64,000 nt of DNA from Streptomyces sp. 135 (GCF_020026305.1 NZ_CP075691.1:7068001-7132000), one strand, 5' to 3'. Numbered from the stretch's first letter, positions 41,464 to 50,295 are shown. Notes: generated by a model from the sequence alone, not told the origin. Program-made: numbers and translations.

Positions 41464-42435
41464 TCACGGCCGCTCACGGCCGCGCCGTCGGCCGGTCGGC
41501 AGGGACACGGGCTCCGCCCCGGGGACGACGGTGTTCGTGAGCGTGCCGATGCCCTCCACCGTGAGGGTGACGGTGTCGCCGGGCTTCAGTGGCGCAGGGG
41601 TCTGCCCGCCGCGCCGACCCCACAGTTCGGCCAGGCAGCCGCCGTTGCCGCAGGTGCCCGAGCCGAGGACGTCACCCGGGACGACGCGGGTGCCGCGCGA
41701 GGCGTAGGCGGTCATCTCCTCGAAGGTCCAGCTCATGTTGGACAGCAGGTCCTCGCCGACCTTCCCGCCGTTGACCTCGGCGGTCAGGGCCAGGCGCAGG
41801 AAGCCCTCGGAGTCCCGGTACGGTTCCAGCTCGTCGGCGGTGACCAGGTACGGGCCGAGGGTGGTGGCGGTGTCCTTGCCCTTGCAGGGGCCGAGGCCGA
41901 CCTTCACCTCCGCGCCCTGAAGGTCCCGCGCCGACCAGTCGTTGAAGACCGTGTAGCCGACGATGTGGTGGCGGGCTTCCTCGGGCGTGAGGTCCCGGCC
42001 CTCCCGCCCGATCACCGCGCCCACCTCCAGCTCGAAGTCCAGCACGGCCGACCCCGGCGGCACCGGGACGCCGTCCCCGTGGCCGTAGATCGCGTGCGGG
42101 TTGGTGAAGTAGAAGGTCGGGGCCGCGTACCACTGCTCGGGGACACCGCCGGTGCCCTCCACGGCGCGGCGCACCCCTTCGACGTGCTCCTCGAAGGTCA
42201 CGAAGTCCCGTACCGAGGCGGGCTGGAGCGGGGCCAGCAGCCGTACCCGGGAGACGTGCGGGCCGGGGGTTGCGTCGAGGGCCGCCGCGCCCGCGGCGAG
42301 CAGCCCGGGGAGCCCGCCGGTCTCCTGGACCAGTGCGGTGAGCGAGGTGACGCCGGGCAACGGGAAGAGAGTGCCGTCCTGCTCCACGACTGCCACCCGG
42401 CGGCGGTGGTGTTCCTCGTAAGCGGCGAAACGCAT
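41464..42435 (-). CDS. Fumarylacetoacetate hydrolase-family protein (FAH-B)
   Basis: 323 residues. FAH-type core: VRDFVTFEEHVEGV, FYFTNPHAIYGHG, LDFELEVGAVIGREGRDLTPEEA (metal ligand Glu), VFNDWSARDLQGAEV and GKDTATTLGPYLVT, then LLSNMSWTFEEMTAYASRGTRVVPGDVLGSGTCGNG. All metal ligands appear present. The family includes 2-hydroxyhepta-diene-dioate isomerases/decarboxylases and acylpyruvases, i.e. enzymes that act after aromatic ring cleavage. It lies at the end of the catabolic operon and is separated from it by a decayed gene. Confidence 0.88.
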   Translation of the reverse strand: MRFAAYEEHHRRRVAVVEQDGTLFPLPGVTSLTALVQETGGLPGLLAAGAAALDATPGPHVSRVRLLAPLQPASVRDFVTFEEHVEGVRRAVEGTGGVPEQWYAAPTFYFTNPHAIYGHGDGVPVPPGSAVLDFELEVGAVIGREGRDLTPEEARHHIVGYTVFNDWSARDLQGAEVKVGLGPCKGKDTATTLGPYLVTADELEPYRDSEGFLRLALTAEVNGGKVGEDLLSNMSWTFEEMTAYASRGTRVVPGDVLGSGTCGNGGCLAELWGRRGGQTPAPLKPGDTVTLTVEGIGTLTNTVVPGAEPVSLPTGRRRGRERP

Positions 42436-42463
42436 GGTGCGGCTCCAGCGGGAATCAGGTGAA

Positions 42464-42775
42464 TCAGGCGAATCGGGTGAGAGGGATGCGCATGAGGTCG
42501 TGGCCCACGCCGACGCGGCCCCGATAGCCCGCCGCGCGGGCGGAGGCGGAGAAGACGACGGAGCCGTCGGCGGCGTCGAACCGGTACGCGTACGAGGGGG
42601 ACATGTTGCCGTGCGGGACCCTGGTCGCCGTCACCCGCGTCGAGCATGGACGCGGGGTCGATGCCGAAGCCCTCGGCGACGAAGGCGAAGGCGGCGTTCG
42701 CGCGCCGGGTGGTCTCGGCGACGCCCGGCGCGGGCCGCCCGGGGGTGACGGGGCTCGAGGTGCCATGAGGGGTGA
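42464..42775 (-). pseudogene. Decayed metallo-beta-lactamase-fold hydrolase
   Basis: The C-terminal part reads RVPHGNMSPSYAYRFDAADGSVVFS then YRGRVGVGHDLMRIPLTRFA, two MBL-fold motifs directly joined. The ~100 residues that normally lie between (including the Asp-His metal site after GSVVFSGDT) are missing. A preceding stretch (RRANAAFAFVAEGFGIDPAS) is in another frame. So the gene has an internal deletion, a frameshift and no N-terminus. It sits in the operon orientation and was probably once a member. Confidence 0.7.
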
Positions 42776-42811
42776 GGAAGGGGCCGTGAGGTGCGGGGAC
42801 GCGGACGCGGA

Positions 42812-43744
42812 TCAGACCGGCGGGGCGACGAACACGCCGCGGTCGGGGTCGTTGAAGGACTCCTTGGCGACGAGTTCGTTCATGGGGTTGGCGGTGCCCC
42901 ACTGGTCGGTGACCTCGGGCCGGGAGAAGTCGTAGACGTGGGGGTGCCAGGTGTCCTCGTCCAGGTTCTCCAGCTCGGTGGTGTACTCGACGGTGTTGCC
43001 GTGCGGGTCGAGGAAGTACGTGAAGGTGTTGTCGCCCGCCATGTGCCGGCCGGGGCCCCAGATCTTCCGGAACCCGGCGCGGGTCACCCGGCCCGAGCCG
43101 CGCATGTACTCGTCGATGCCGCGCATCTCGAACGAGATGTGGTGCAGCGCGGTGTGCGGGCCCCGGGCGATGGCCATCGAGTGGTGCTGGCTGCTGATCC
43201 GCATGAAGTGCATGACCTCACCCATGTGCGGCGAGCTGAGCGTGTCGGACAGGGCGAAGCCGAGGTGGCGCTCGTACCACTCGCGGGTGCGGTTCAGGTC
43301 GGGGCTGTTGAGGACGACGTGGGAGAGCTTGACCGGGATGGCTTCCTTCTCCTCGATCTTGCGGTGCTGCCGGACCTCGACGTCGGCGGAGACCTCGATG
43401 GTGCGGCCGTCGACGTCGAAGAAGCGGAAGCCGTAGCCGCCGCCGGGGGTGTCGACCTTGCCGGGCCGGGAGATCAGCTGCACGTCGCCGGCGAGGAGTT
43501 GCTCGGCGAGGGTGTCGACGTCCGCGGCGGACGCGGCGCCGTAGGAGACGAGGTCCAGGCGCTTCTCCTCGGCCTTGCGCAGCCGCACGACGTACTGCTC
43601 CGGGGAGCCCTCGGCGGCCAGGAAGGAGATGCCGGAGTCCTCGGCGACCTCGGTCAGGCCCCAGACGCCGGCGTAGAAGTCGAGCTGCTTGTCGTAGTCG
43701 GGCACGGCGAGGTCGACGTGCCGCAGGTGGGTGAGCAGACGCAT
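42812..43744 (-). CDS. VOC-family extradiol (catechol 2,3-) dioxygenase
   Basis: 310 residues with two VOC modules. The first is LTHLRHVDLAVPDYDKQLDFYAG; the second begins LSHVVLNSPDLNRTREWYERHLGFALSD. Metal ligands are His in the second module (KLSHVVLN), His in ALHHISFEM and Glu in HGNTVEYTTEL, the expected 2-His-1-carboxylate triad. The C-terminal tyrosine/histidine region (TWHPHVYDF) completes the active site. It opens the ring of a catechol-type substrate next to a hydroxyl. It begins 4 bp after the amidohydrolase stop, hence co-translated. Confidence 0.93.
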   Translation of the reverse strand: MRLLTHLRHVDLAVPDYDKQLDFYAGVWGLTEVAEDSGISFLAAEGSPEQYVVRLRKAEEKRLDLVSYGAASAADVDTLAEQLLAGDVQLISRPGKVDTPGGGYGFRFFDVDGRTIEVSADVEVRQHRKIEEKEAIPVKLSHVVLNSPDLNRTREWYERHLGFALSDTLSSPHMGEVMHFMRISSQHHSMAIARGPHTALHHISFEMRGIDEYMRGSGRVTRAGFRKIWGPGRHMAGDNTFTYFLDPHGNTVEYTTELENLDEDTWHPHVYDFSRPEVTDQWGTANPMNELVAKESFNDPDRGVFVAPPV

Positions 43745-43748
43745 GAGA

Positions 43749-44750
43749 TCACTCCTTGACGAGGAGGAGGGCGGCGGCGTTGCCGCCCCGGACGGCGTGG
43801 AAGTCGGCGTCGGACAGGCGCGCGGCGCGCAGGGCGCCGACCGGGTCCTCGGTGCCCATGTCGAAGGGGAAGTCGGAGCCGAGCAGCACCCGGTCCGCGC
43901 CGGCCACCCGGATCAGCTCCCGCAGTACGTGCGGGTCGTGCACCAGGGAGTCGAAGTACAGCCGCTTGAGGTAGCTGCTGGGCGGGTGCGCGCACCCGGC
44001 GCCCGCGTCGGAGCGCGCCGACCAGGCGTGGTCGGCGCGGCCGATGTGGGTGGGCAGGTAGCCGCCGCCGTGCGCGGCGATCACCCGCAGGCCCGGGTGC
44101 CGGTCCAGGACACCGGAGAAGATCAGGTGGGAGAGGGCGACGGCGTTCTCGGTGGGCTGGCCGACGGTGTTGGAGAGGTACCACTGGTCCAGCCGCTCGT
44201 CGAGCGTGCAGCCGAAAGGGTGCAGGAAGAGGATCGCGCCGGTCTCCGCGGCCCGGGACCAGAAGGGCTCGTAGGCCGGGTCGGACAGCTCCCGGCCGCC
44301 GGCATGGCTGGAGAGCTCCACTCCGGCCAGACCCAGCTCCAGGGCGTGGTCCAGGGCGCGGACCGTCTGCTCCGGGTGCTGGAGCGGGACCAGGCCGAGC
44401 CCGCGCAGCCGGTCGGGGGCGGCCGAACAGTGCGCCACCGTCGCCTCGTTGGCCCACCGGTACAGCTTCTCGGCCGTCTCCTCGTCCGCCCAGTAGTGGT
44501 AGTGCGAGGGCGACGGGCTGACCAGTTGCACGTCCACGCCCCGCGCGTCCATCGCGGCCAGCCGCACACCGGCCTCCGTCAGCCGGGGCAGACGCTCGCG
44601 GACCATGGGGCCGCTGACGGCGAGGGCGGCGGGGCCGTTGCGCCGGGCGTCCAGCTCCCGGGCCTCGGCGTGACCGGGCAGACCGGCCACCAGGGCGTCG
44701 ACCTCGGGCAGCAGGACGTGGGCGTGCACGTCCACGGTGGGCGGGGTCAC
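43749..44750 (-). CDS. ACMSD-type amidohydrolase / decarboxylase
   Basis: 333 residues. Metal-binding start VDVHAHVLLPEVD (HxH), GLAGVELSSHAGG, AILFLHPFGCTL (His), VIAAHGGGYLPTHIGRADHA and catalytic Asp in LLGSDFPFDMGTEDP. This is the amidohydrolase_2 family that includes ACMS decarboxylase, gamma-resorcylate and 5-carboxyvanillate decarboxylases. GTG start at 44750 overlapping the monooxygenase stop (GTGA). Likely removes a carboxylate from an aromatic intermediate or ring-fission product; which one cannot be told. Confidence 0.9.
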   Translation of the reverse strand: MTPPTVDVHAHVLLPEVDALVAGLPGHAEARELDARRNGPAALAVSGPMVRERLPRLTEAGVRLAAMDARGVDVQLVSPSPSHYHYWADEETAEKLYRWANEATVAHCSAAPDRLRGLGLVPLQHPEQTVRALDHALELGLAGVELSSHAGGRELSDPAYEPFWSRAAETGAILFLHPFGCTLDERLDQWYLSNTVGQPTENAVALSHLIFSGVLDRHPGLRVIAAHGGGYLPTHIGRADHAWSARSDAGAGCAHPPSSYLKRLYFDSLVHDPHVLRELIRVAGADRVLLGSDFPFDMGTEDPVGALRAARLSDADFHAVRGGNAAALLLVKE

Positions 44751-45877
44751 GGCAGCTCCCTGAGCATCGTCATCGTGCGGGCCATCAGGCCGGGCACGTC
44801 GGCGTCCCGGACCCCGTCGAGCTGCCACTGCCCTATCTGTACGGAAGCCTCCACGACCGGACGGACCCGGGCGATCCGCCGCTCGTAGTAGGCCTGGAAC
44901 AGGGCGTCGTCCCATGCGTCGGACCCGGTCAGCATCTGCGCGAGAACCCAGGCGTCTTCGAGGGACAGCGCGGCGCCCTGCGCGAGGGTGGGCGGGCAGC
45001 AGTGGGCGGCGTCGCCGACGAGGACGACCCGGCCGCGGTGCCAGGAGCCCTCCACCAGCATCCGGTCGAACCAGGTGTAGTTGACCTTCGCCGGGTCGGT
45101 GATGTGCTCGGTGATCTCGGACCAGCGGCCGCCGTAGGCCGAGGCCAGTCGGCGCATCTCGTCCGCGTACGACGCGCGGGGTATGGAGGCGCGGTCGCGG
45201 TTGGCCTCGGTGACGAAGGCGTACAGGGTGGTGTCGCTGGTGGGGCAGTAGCCGGCGATGTAGGCCGGGCCTCCGTAGGTGAGTTCGGCGCGGGTGACAC
45301 CGGCCGGGCGGGGGCCCGCGACGCGCCAGATGGCCATGCCGGTGGGCTCGGGCTCGACGGTGATGCCGATCGCGGCGCGGGTCGCCGAACCGAGGCCGTC
45401 GGCGGCGATCACCAGGTCGTAACGGCCCTCGGAGCCGTCGGAGAGCCGGACGGAGACGCCGTCGGTGTCCTGGCCCAGGATCTCCGCGGTGGTGCCGAGC
45501 CGGACCGACGCGCCGCTCGCGCGCACCGCCTCGCTGAGGATGCGCTGGAGCCGGGGCCGCTGCATGCCGACGGTGGCGGGCAGGTCGTCGCCGCCGGTGC
45601 GCAGGTCGTCCTGCGTGTGCAGGACCGTGCCGTCGGGAGCGACGATGCCGACCGAGCCGAAGCCGGAACCGGACGCCTCCACCTGCTCCAGGACACCGAG
45701 TTCGCGCAGCACGCGCAGGGCGTTGCCCTGGAGGGTGATGCCGGATCCGGCGGTGGCGTTCCAGTCGTCCTTGGCCTCGATCAGGTCCACCGCGTGCCCG
45801 GCGCGGCGCAGCAGGATCGTCACGGCGTTGCCGGCCGCGCCGCCGCCGACGACGAGGACCGTACGGGATGGGGTCAT
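44747..45877 (-). CDS. FAD-dependent aromatic monooxygenase
   Basis: 376 residues. FAD-binding VLVVGGGAAGNAVTILLRRAGHAVDLIEA, the DG motif YDLVIAADGLGSATRAAIG, and the second FAD motif GRVVLVGDAAHCCPPTLAQGAALSLEDAWVLA. This is the flavoprotein hydroxylase group (salicylate, 3-hydroxybenzoate or related). It uses NAD(P)H and O2 to add a hydroxyl, making the catechol for the downstream dioxygenase. It follows the cyclase gene after 24 bp and is coupled to the amidohydrolase. Confidence 0.93.
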   Translation of the reverse strand: MTPSRTVLVVGGGAAGNAVTILLRRAGHAVDLIEAKDDWNATAGSGITLQGNALRVLRELGVLEQVEASGSGFGSVGIVAPDGTVLHTQDDLRTGGDDLPATVGMQRPRLQRILSEAVRASGASVRLGTTAEILGQDTDGVSVRLSDGSEGRYDLVIAADGLGSATRAAIGITVEPEPTGMAIWRVAGPRPAGVTRAELTYGGPAYIAGYCPTSDTTLYAFVTEANRDRASIPRASYADEMRRLASAYGGRWSEITEHITDPAKVNYTWFDRMLVEGSWHRGRVVLVGDAAHCCPPTLAQGAALSLEDAWVLAQMLTGSDAWDDALFQAYYERRIARVRPVVEASVQIGQWQLDGVRDADVPGLMARTMTMLRELP

Positions 45878-45901
45878 GGGGGAACTCCTTCGTTCCGCTG
45901 T

Positions 45902-46864
45902 CTACTTGACGGCGATCGGGTTGACGGGGGAGCCGACCGCTCCGGTGATGGGCAGCGGCGCCGCGGTGAGCCAGAAGTCGTACCGGCCGTCGGCCGCGCA
46001 GTCCTCGGCGAGGGCTTCGAGGTCCCACATCTCACCGATCAGGAGGCCGAGGTGGGGGATGGCGACTTGGTGCAACGGCTGGAAGGCGTGCTCGAACTCG
46101 TTGGGCCGCACCTCGAAGCCCCAGGTGTCGGTGGCGATCGCGGCGATCTCACTGCTGTGCAGCCAGCCCGCCGTGGTGAACGACAGGCCGGGGGCGGGCC
46201 CGCCGGCGTAGTCGCCCCAGCCGTCGCGGCGCACCCGGGCGAGCTGGCCCGTACGCACCAGCACGAGGTCACCGCGGCCGACCGTCACGCCCTGGGCTTC
46301 GGCGGTCGCGGTCAGGTGCTCCTCGGTGATCGCGAAACCGTCCGGCAGCTCACCGCCCTCGCCGGCGCACCGGCCGACGTCCAGGAGCACGCCGCGTCCG
46401 GCGACGTGCGAGGCCATGTGCTCGATGCCGGTGACCTGGTCGCCGTCGGAGGTGACGACCTTCTCGGCGGCACGGCCGTTCCACGCCTTGCCGTGGTCGA
46501 AGATGTGGCCGAGCCCGTCCCACTGAGTGGAGCACTGCAACGGCATGGCGATGACGTCGTCGGCGCCGCCGATGCCGTGCGGCAGGCCCTGGTTGCCGAG
46601 TGCGGCGTCGGTGCCGGTGTCCAGCATGGTGTGCACCGGATTGGTGCGCTTGCGCCAGCCCTTCTGCGGGCCGCCGATGTCGAAGCGCTGGGAGAGGGAG
46701 AAGCTGACACCCCGTCGTATCAGGGCGGCACCCTCGCGGCGCTTGGTCTCGCCGAGGAAGTTGAGCGTGCCGAGCACGTCGTCCTCGCCCCAGCGGCCCC
46801 AGTTGGAGTACGACTTCGCGGCCCGTGCGACCGAGCCCGCGGGGTCCGTGCGGTCCGGCGTCAC
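45902..46864 (-). CDS. Cyclase / kynurenine-formamidase-like hydrolase
   Basis: 320 residues. It begins in SYSNWGRWGEDDVLGTLNFLGETKRREGA and has IAMPLQCSTQWDGLGHIFDHG, in place of the HxGTHxDxPxH metal site but with the Gln-Trp-Asp-x-x-x-His variant typical of one subgroup. Further marks are VLLDVGRCAGEGGEL, DLVLVRTGQLA and HSSEIAAIATDTWGFEVRPNE. GTG start overlapping the FAH-A stop. Members hydrolyse formamides, lactones or cyclic imides. In this operon, ring-opening or lactone hydrolysis is the plausible task. Confidence 0.88.
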   Translation of the reverse strand: MTPDRTDPAGSVARAAKSYSNWGRWGEDDVLGTLNFLGETKRREGAALIRRGVSFSLSQRFDIGGPQKGWRKRTNPVHTMLDTGTDAALGNQGLPHGIGGADDVIAMPLQCSTQWDGLGHIFDHGKAWNGRAAEKVVTSDGDQVTGIEHMASHVAGRGVLLDVGRCAGEGGELPDGFAITEEHLTATAEAQGVTVGRGDLVLVRTGQLARVRRDGWGDYAGGPAPGLSFTTAGWLHSSEIAAIATDTWGFEVRPNEFEHAFQPLHQVAIPHLGLLIGEMWDLEALAEDCAADGRYDFWLTAAPLPITGAVGSPVNPIAVK

Positions 46865-47856
46865 CGGGTGGCCTCCGCCACACACCGGGTGCGCTGGGCG
46901 CCGAGCCCGGTGATGGAGGCGTCCATGACGTCGCCGTCGCGCAGCAGCCGGCCCCAGTGCATGCCGTTGCCGGCGGGGGAGCCGGTGAGCACCAGGTCGC
47001 CGGGGAGCAGCCGGGCGGTATGAGAGGCGTAGGACACCATCCGCGCCACGTTGAAGATCATGTCCTTGGTCGATTCGTCCTGCATGGTCTCGCCGTTGAG
47101 CTTCAGCGTGAGGCGCAGGTCGTCCGGGTCCGCGATCGACGTGGCGGGCACGATCCAGGGGCCGAGCGGGGTGAAGCCGGGCGCGTTCTTGCTGCGCAGC
47201 CAGTCGGTGCCGATCTGCGGCATGTCCCGGCGGAAGACGGTGGCGCGGTCGGTCAGGTCGTTGGCGATCGTGTAGCCGGCGACGTGGTCCAGGGCCTCTT
47301 CGAGGGACACCCGGTGGGCCGGGCGGCCGATCACCGCGGCCAGTTCCAGCTCCCAGTCGGGCTTCTGAGCCCAGGCCGGCAGCACCACGTCGTCGTACGG
47401 GCCGGTGATCGCGCTCGGCAGGCCGATGAACACGTACGGCAGGTCCTCGGCCGCCCGCCGGTCCATGATCTCCGCGGCCTCCGCACGCCGCTCCGCCTCC
47501 GGCCGGTCGTCGCCCGGGGCCCGGTGCGCGACGTGCAGATCGATGACGTGCTGCCGGTAGTTGGCCCCCGACTGGAACACCTGGCGCGGCTCCACCGGAG
47601 CGTGCACCCGGAACTCCGCCAGCGCCCCGCGTACGGGGCCGGCGGCGCCGTCCAGTGCGGTCAGCCGCGGCAGCACCGCGTCCCAGTCGTCCAGGACCCC
47701 ACGTACCGTCAGTTCGGCGTCGCCCAGGGCGGACCGCAGGTCGATCACCTGAGCGTCGGCAGTGACGAGAGCGGGGAAGGCGGGGCCCTCGGAAGCGGAA
47801 AGGGTGGCCAGGGCGAAGGGTCCGGCGAAGAGGGCGGACGCGGCTTCGGGTTTCAC
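46861..47856 (-). CDS. Fumarylacetoacetate hydrolase-family protein (FAH-A)
   Basis: 331 residues. Core pattern QVFQSGANYRQHVIDLHV, DWELELAAVIGRPAHRVSLEEAL, TIANDLTDRATVFRRDMPQ, WLRSKNAPGFTPLGPWIVPA, MIFNVARMVSYASHTARLLPGDLVLTGSPAGNG. Metal ligands Glu and Asp in place. First gene of the operon; start ATG at 47856. It differs in sequence from FAH-B (about the same length, few shared blocks), so the two are not a recent duplication and probably act on different ring-fission products. Confidence 0.9.
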   Translation of the reverse strand: MKPEAASALFAGPFALATLSASEGPAFPALVTADAQVIDLRSALGDAELTVRGVLDDWDAVLPRLTALDGAAGPVRGALAEFRVHAPVEPRQVFQSGANYRQHVIDLHVAHRAPGDDRPEAERRAEAAEIMDRRAAEDLPYVFIGLPSAITGPYDDVVLPAWAQKPDWELELAAVIGRPAHRVSLEEALDHVAGYTIANDLTDRATVFRRDMPQIGTDWLRSKNAPGFTPLGPWIVPATSIADPDDLRLTLKLNGETMQDESTKDMIFNVARMVSYASHTARLLPGDLVLTGSPAGNGMHWGRLLRDGDVMDASITGLGAQRTRCVAEATR

Positions 47857-47923
47857 GGAAATGTCCTCCTGGTGGCGAGGGCACTAATCTGGACCCGCCA
47901 CCAGTGATCAGGGAAATAGATTC

Positions 47924-47944
47924 TGTGGATGAGAGCCATCCACA
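47924..47944. promoter_or_regulatory. LysR-type operator between the operon and its regulator
   Basis: TGTGGAT and ATCCACA are perfect 7-bp arms around a 7-base centre, within a 133-bp divergent interval. LysR regulators bind interrupted dyads of this length (T-N11-A class). It lies about 45 bp from the LysR start and about 70 bp from the FAH-A start. A related partial site (CATCCACGGGGCGGATG) lies near 48939-48955, after the LysR stop. Confidence 0.75.
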
Positions 47945-47989
47945 CGGCGAATTCCCGCAGGTCACCGCCGGACAACTAGGGAAGCCGCA

Positions 47990-48925
47990 GTGAATCTCAG
48001 TCGCCTGGACCTCAACCTCGTCGTCGCCCTGCGCGCCCTGCTGGAAGAGCGCAACGTCACGCGCGCCGGGCAGCGCGTCGGCCTCAGCCAGCCGGCGATG
48101 AGCGCGGCGCTCTCCCGCCTGCGCAGGCACTTCGACGACGACCTGCTGGCCCGGGTCGGCGGCCACTACGAACTGACCGCCCTCGGACAGGTCCTCCTCG
48201 ACCGCGCGTCCACCGCCTACGACCTGCTGGAACGCCTGTTCGCCAGTCAGGCGGACTTCGACCCGGCCAAGGAGAGCCGTGAGTTCAAACTCGTGGCGTC
48301 CGACTACGCGGTCGCCGTCTTCGGCGCCGAATTCGCCCGGGTCGTGCACCAGGAGGCCCCCGGCATCCGACTGCGTTTCGCCCAGACACCGACCACCGTG
48401 GTGGACGCCACGGACACGTTGCTGAGCACCACCGACGGCCTGCTCATGCCGCACGGAGTCATCAGCGACTTCCCCGCCACCGACCTCTACCAGGACCGGT
48501 GGGTCTTCCTCGTCGCCGACGACCACCCGAGCATCGACGACCGGCTGACCCGGGAGGACCTGGCCCGACTGCCCTGGGTCACCTACCAGCGCACCTACGA
48601 CGCTCCGGCCGTCCGCCAGCTCGGCATGCTGGGCGTCGAGCCCCGCGTCGAGGTCTCCGTCGACAGCTTCCAGATCATGCCGCTGCTGGTCAGCGGAACC
48701 CGGCGCATCGCCCTGATCCAGGCCCGCCTCGCCCGGCTCCTCGCCCCGCTCGCCGCCGTACGCGTGGTGGAGCCGCCCTACGAGGCGGTACCTCTGAGGG
48801 AGGCGTTGTGGTGGCACCCGGTGCACACCCACGACGCGGCCCACATCTGGCTGCGGGAGACCGCCGCCCGGGTCGGCAGGCGGATGGCCGAGCCCGGGGA
48901 GATGAGCGAGCCCCGCCGCGCCTGA
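47990..48925 (+). CDS. LysR-family transcriptional regulator
   Basis: 311 residues. HTH at 8-65 (LDLNLVVALRALLEERNVTRAGQRVGLSQPAMSAALSRLRRHFDDDLLARVGGHYELTALGQVLL), then the type 2 periplasmic-binding sensor domain (KLVASDYAVAVFGAEFARVVHQE, VFLVADDHPSI, MPLLVSGTRRIALIQARLA). GTG start. Divergent from the six-gene catabolic operon, with the dyad at 47924-47944 between. This is the classic arrangement for an activator responding to the aromatic substrate or an intermediate. Confidence 0.94.
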   Translation: MNLSRLDLNLVVALRALLEERNVTRAGQRVGLSQPAMSAALSRLRRHFDDDLLARVGGHYELTALGQVLLDRASTAYDLLERLFASQADFDPAKESREFKLVASDYAVAVFGAEFARVVHQEAPGIRLRFAQTPTTVVDATDTLLSTTDGLLMPHGVISDFPATDLYQDRWVFLVADDHPSIDDRLTREDLARLPWVTYQRTYDAPAVRQLGMLGVEPRVEVSVDSFQIMPLLVSGTRRIALIQARLARLLAPLAAVRVVEPPYEAVPLREALWWHPVHTHDAAHIWLRETAARVGRRMAEPGEMSEPRRA

Positions 48926-49074
48926 ACAGCGGACGTCATCCACGGGGCGGATGCCATCCATCGGCAACGTGAATGCCGGCAGCGGTGGGCGGGCGACCGG
49001 CAGGACGCCTGCTCGGACGGGGCCCGCCATCGGTGCCGCACCCGTTCCGCACGGCTCTGCGCGGACCCGGTCAG

Positions 49075-49320
49075 CGCGCGGGAGCCGCCATGGTCGCTTG
49101 GCGTACGACCGGTTCGGGTCGCAACACGACGTGGCGGTGCGTATGCCTGATTCCGTGGGCCATGTCCTCGATGAGCAGTCGGCCGGCCTGGCGTCCCGTG
49201 GCGGATGCCGGTCGTCGTACCGAGGCGGTACCACGGCCGACGCGGCCTCCAGCCGGTGTGGGGCCGGGTCGGGGCCGCTGACGCAGGCGAGGGAACGGTG
49301 GCCGTGCTCGACCAGGTGTG
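49075..49320 (-). pseudogene. Remnant of a LacI-family regulator
   Basis: On the minus strand, HLVEHGHRSLACVSGPDPAPHRLEA (LacI effector-domain strand) is followed, in another frame, by GRLLIEDMAHGIRHTHRHVVLRPEPVVR, the typical LacI C-terminus. The middle (~150 residues) and the DNA-binding domain are missing. It is directly followed by the AMP-ligase remnant on the other strand, so the break lies near 49319. The 48926-49074 stretch before it holds nothing clear. Confidence 0.75.
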
Positions 49321-50292
49321 GGACCGCGTCGCCGTCATGAAGCGCAACCAGCCCGACCTCTGTCTGATGGCCTCCGCCGCGGCCCGCATCGGAGCGGTGC
49401 CGGCCCTGATCTGCGACAATCACACGCCGGACACGACCGCCGTACTCCTCGAACGCCTGGAGCGCCCCTACCTGGTGACCGACCAAGGGGCCCTGGAAAG
49501 CATGGGGATCACCTCCGGGACCGTGGCGCGGCTGACCGAGCGGACCGGTGTGTCGACGGGACCCCGATGGCCGGCCGGACCTGCTCGACTTCGCGGCCCT
49601 GCGGGGCGCACCCGTGCCGGCACGGAGGCTGCGGGCGTACGACGAGCCGATGGTGATCACACACACCTCCGGCACCACCGGCGTCCCCAAGCTGGTACCG
49701 CACTCGGCGGGCTCGCTCTACTCCTTCGGGCTGGTGGAGGCGGAGCGGTGGCCAGTGTTCGGGCTGCGCGCGGACGACACGGTGGCGTTCTGCCAGCCCT
49801 ACTCGCACCAGCGGGTGGTCACAGGGCTGCTGCCGCTGACCACGGTGGGGCCGAACCTCCTGATGCTGTCGGACCCCCGGGGCCTCGGACTGCGCACGCT
49901 GTTGGTGCGGCACGCGCCCACCCTTGTGGAGACCCTGCCCAACGCCTTCCTCGCCTGGGAGGACCTCGCCAGGGACCCGGCCAGGCCGTCTCGACGGGTG
50001 CGGGTGTTCGTGAACTCCTTCGACGCGATCCACACCCGGACCATCCGCATCTTCCTGGCCGCCACCGACCGAAGGCTCCCGGTCTGGGGCCAGTCGTGGA
50101 GCCAGACCGAGGCAGGAGCCCTGGCGATCCGGCCCTACACCCGCGGCTCGGTACGGCGCCGCGGCCATCCGCCGCCCCCTACCCAGGTGCTGGGCCGGAC
50201 GGTGCCCGGCTTCGGCCGGCTGCGCGCGGTCGTCCCGGTGACGGCACGCACCCTGCCGCCGGGCGAAGTGGGCCTGATCCAGTTCGCCGCTC
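49299..50292 (+). pseudogene. Frameshifted AMP-dependent acyl-CoA ligase fragment
   Basis: The first frame gives VWDRVAVMKRNQPDLCLMASAAARIGAVPAL and LERLERPYLVTDQGALESMG. Near 49550 it changes to the frame with DPDGRPDLLDFAALRG, VITHTSGTTGVPKLVPHSAGSLYS (the P-loop-like ATP motif), FVNSFDAIHTRTIRIFL and WGQSWSQTEAGALAIRPYT. It stops being recognisable around PGEVGLIQFAAPG (50290), where a transposase sequence begins. The C-terminal domain is lost. Originally a ligase of the ANL superfamily, perhaps linked to secondary metabolism. Confidence 0.82.
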
Positions 50293-50295
50293 CCG

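Noticed and set aside
46861..48925. Kynurenine-to-quinolinate pathway
   Set aside because: There is no kynureninase or cupin-type 3-hydroxyanthranilate dioxygenase; only the enzyme families resemble it.
45902..49690. A 1262-codon minus-strand frame spanning the cyclase and the LysR gene
   Set aside because: Only its last 320 codons (the cyclase) are coding; the rest runs antisense to LysR and through the graveyard with no domain content.
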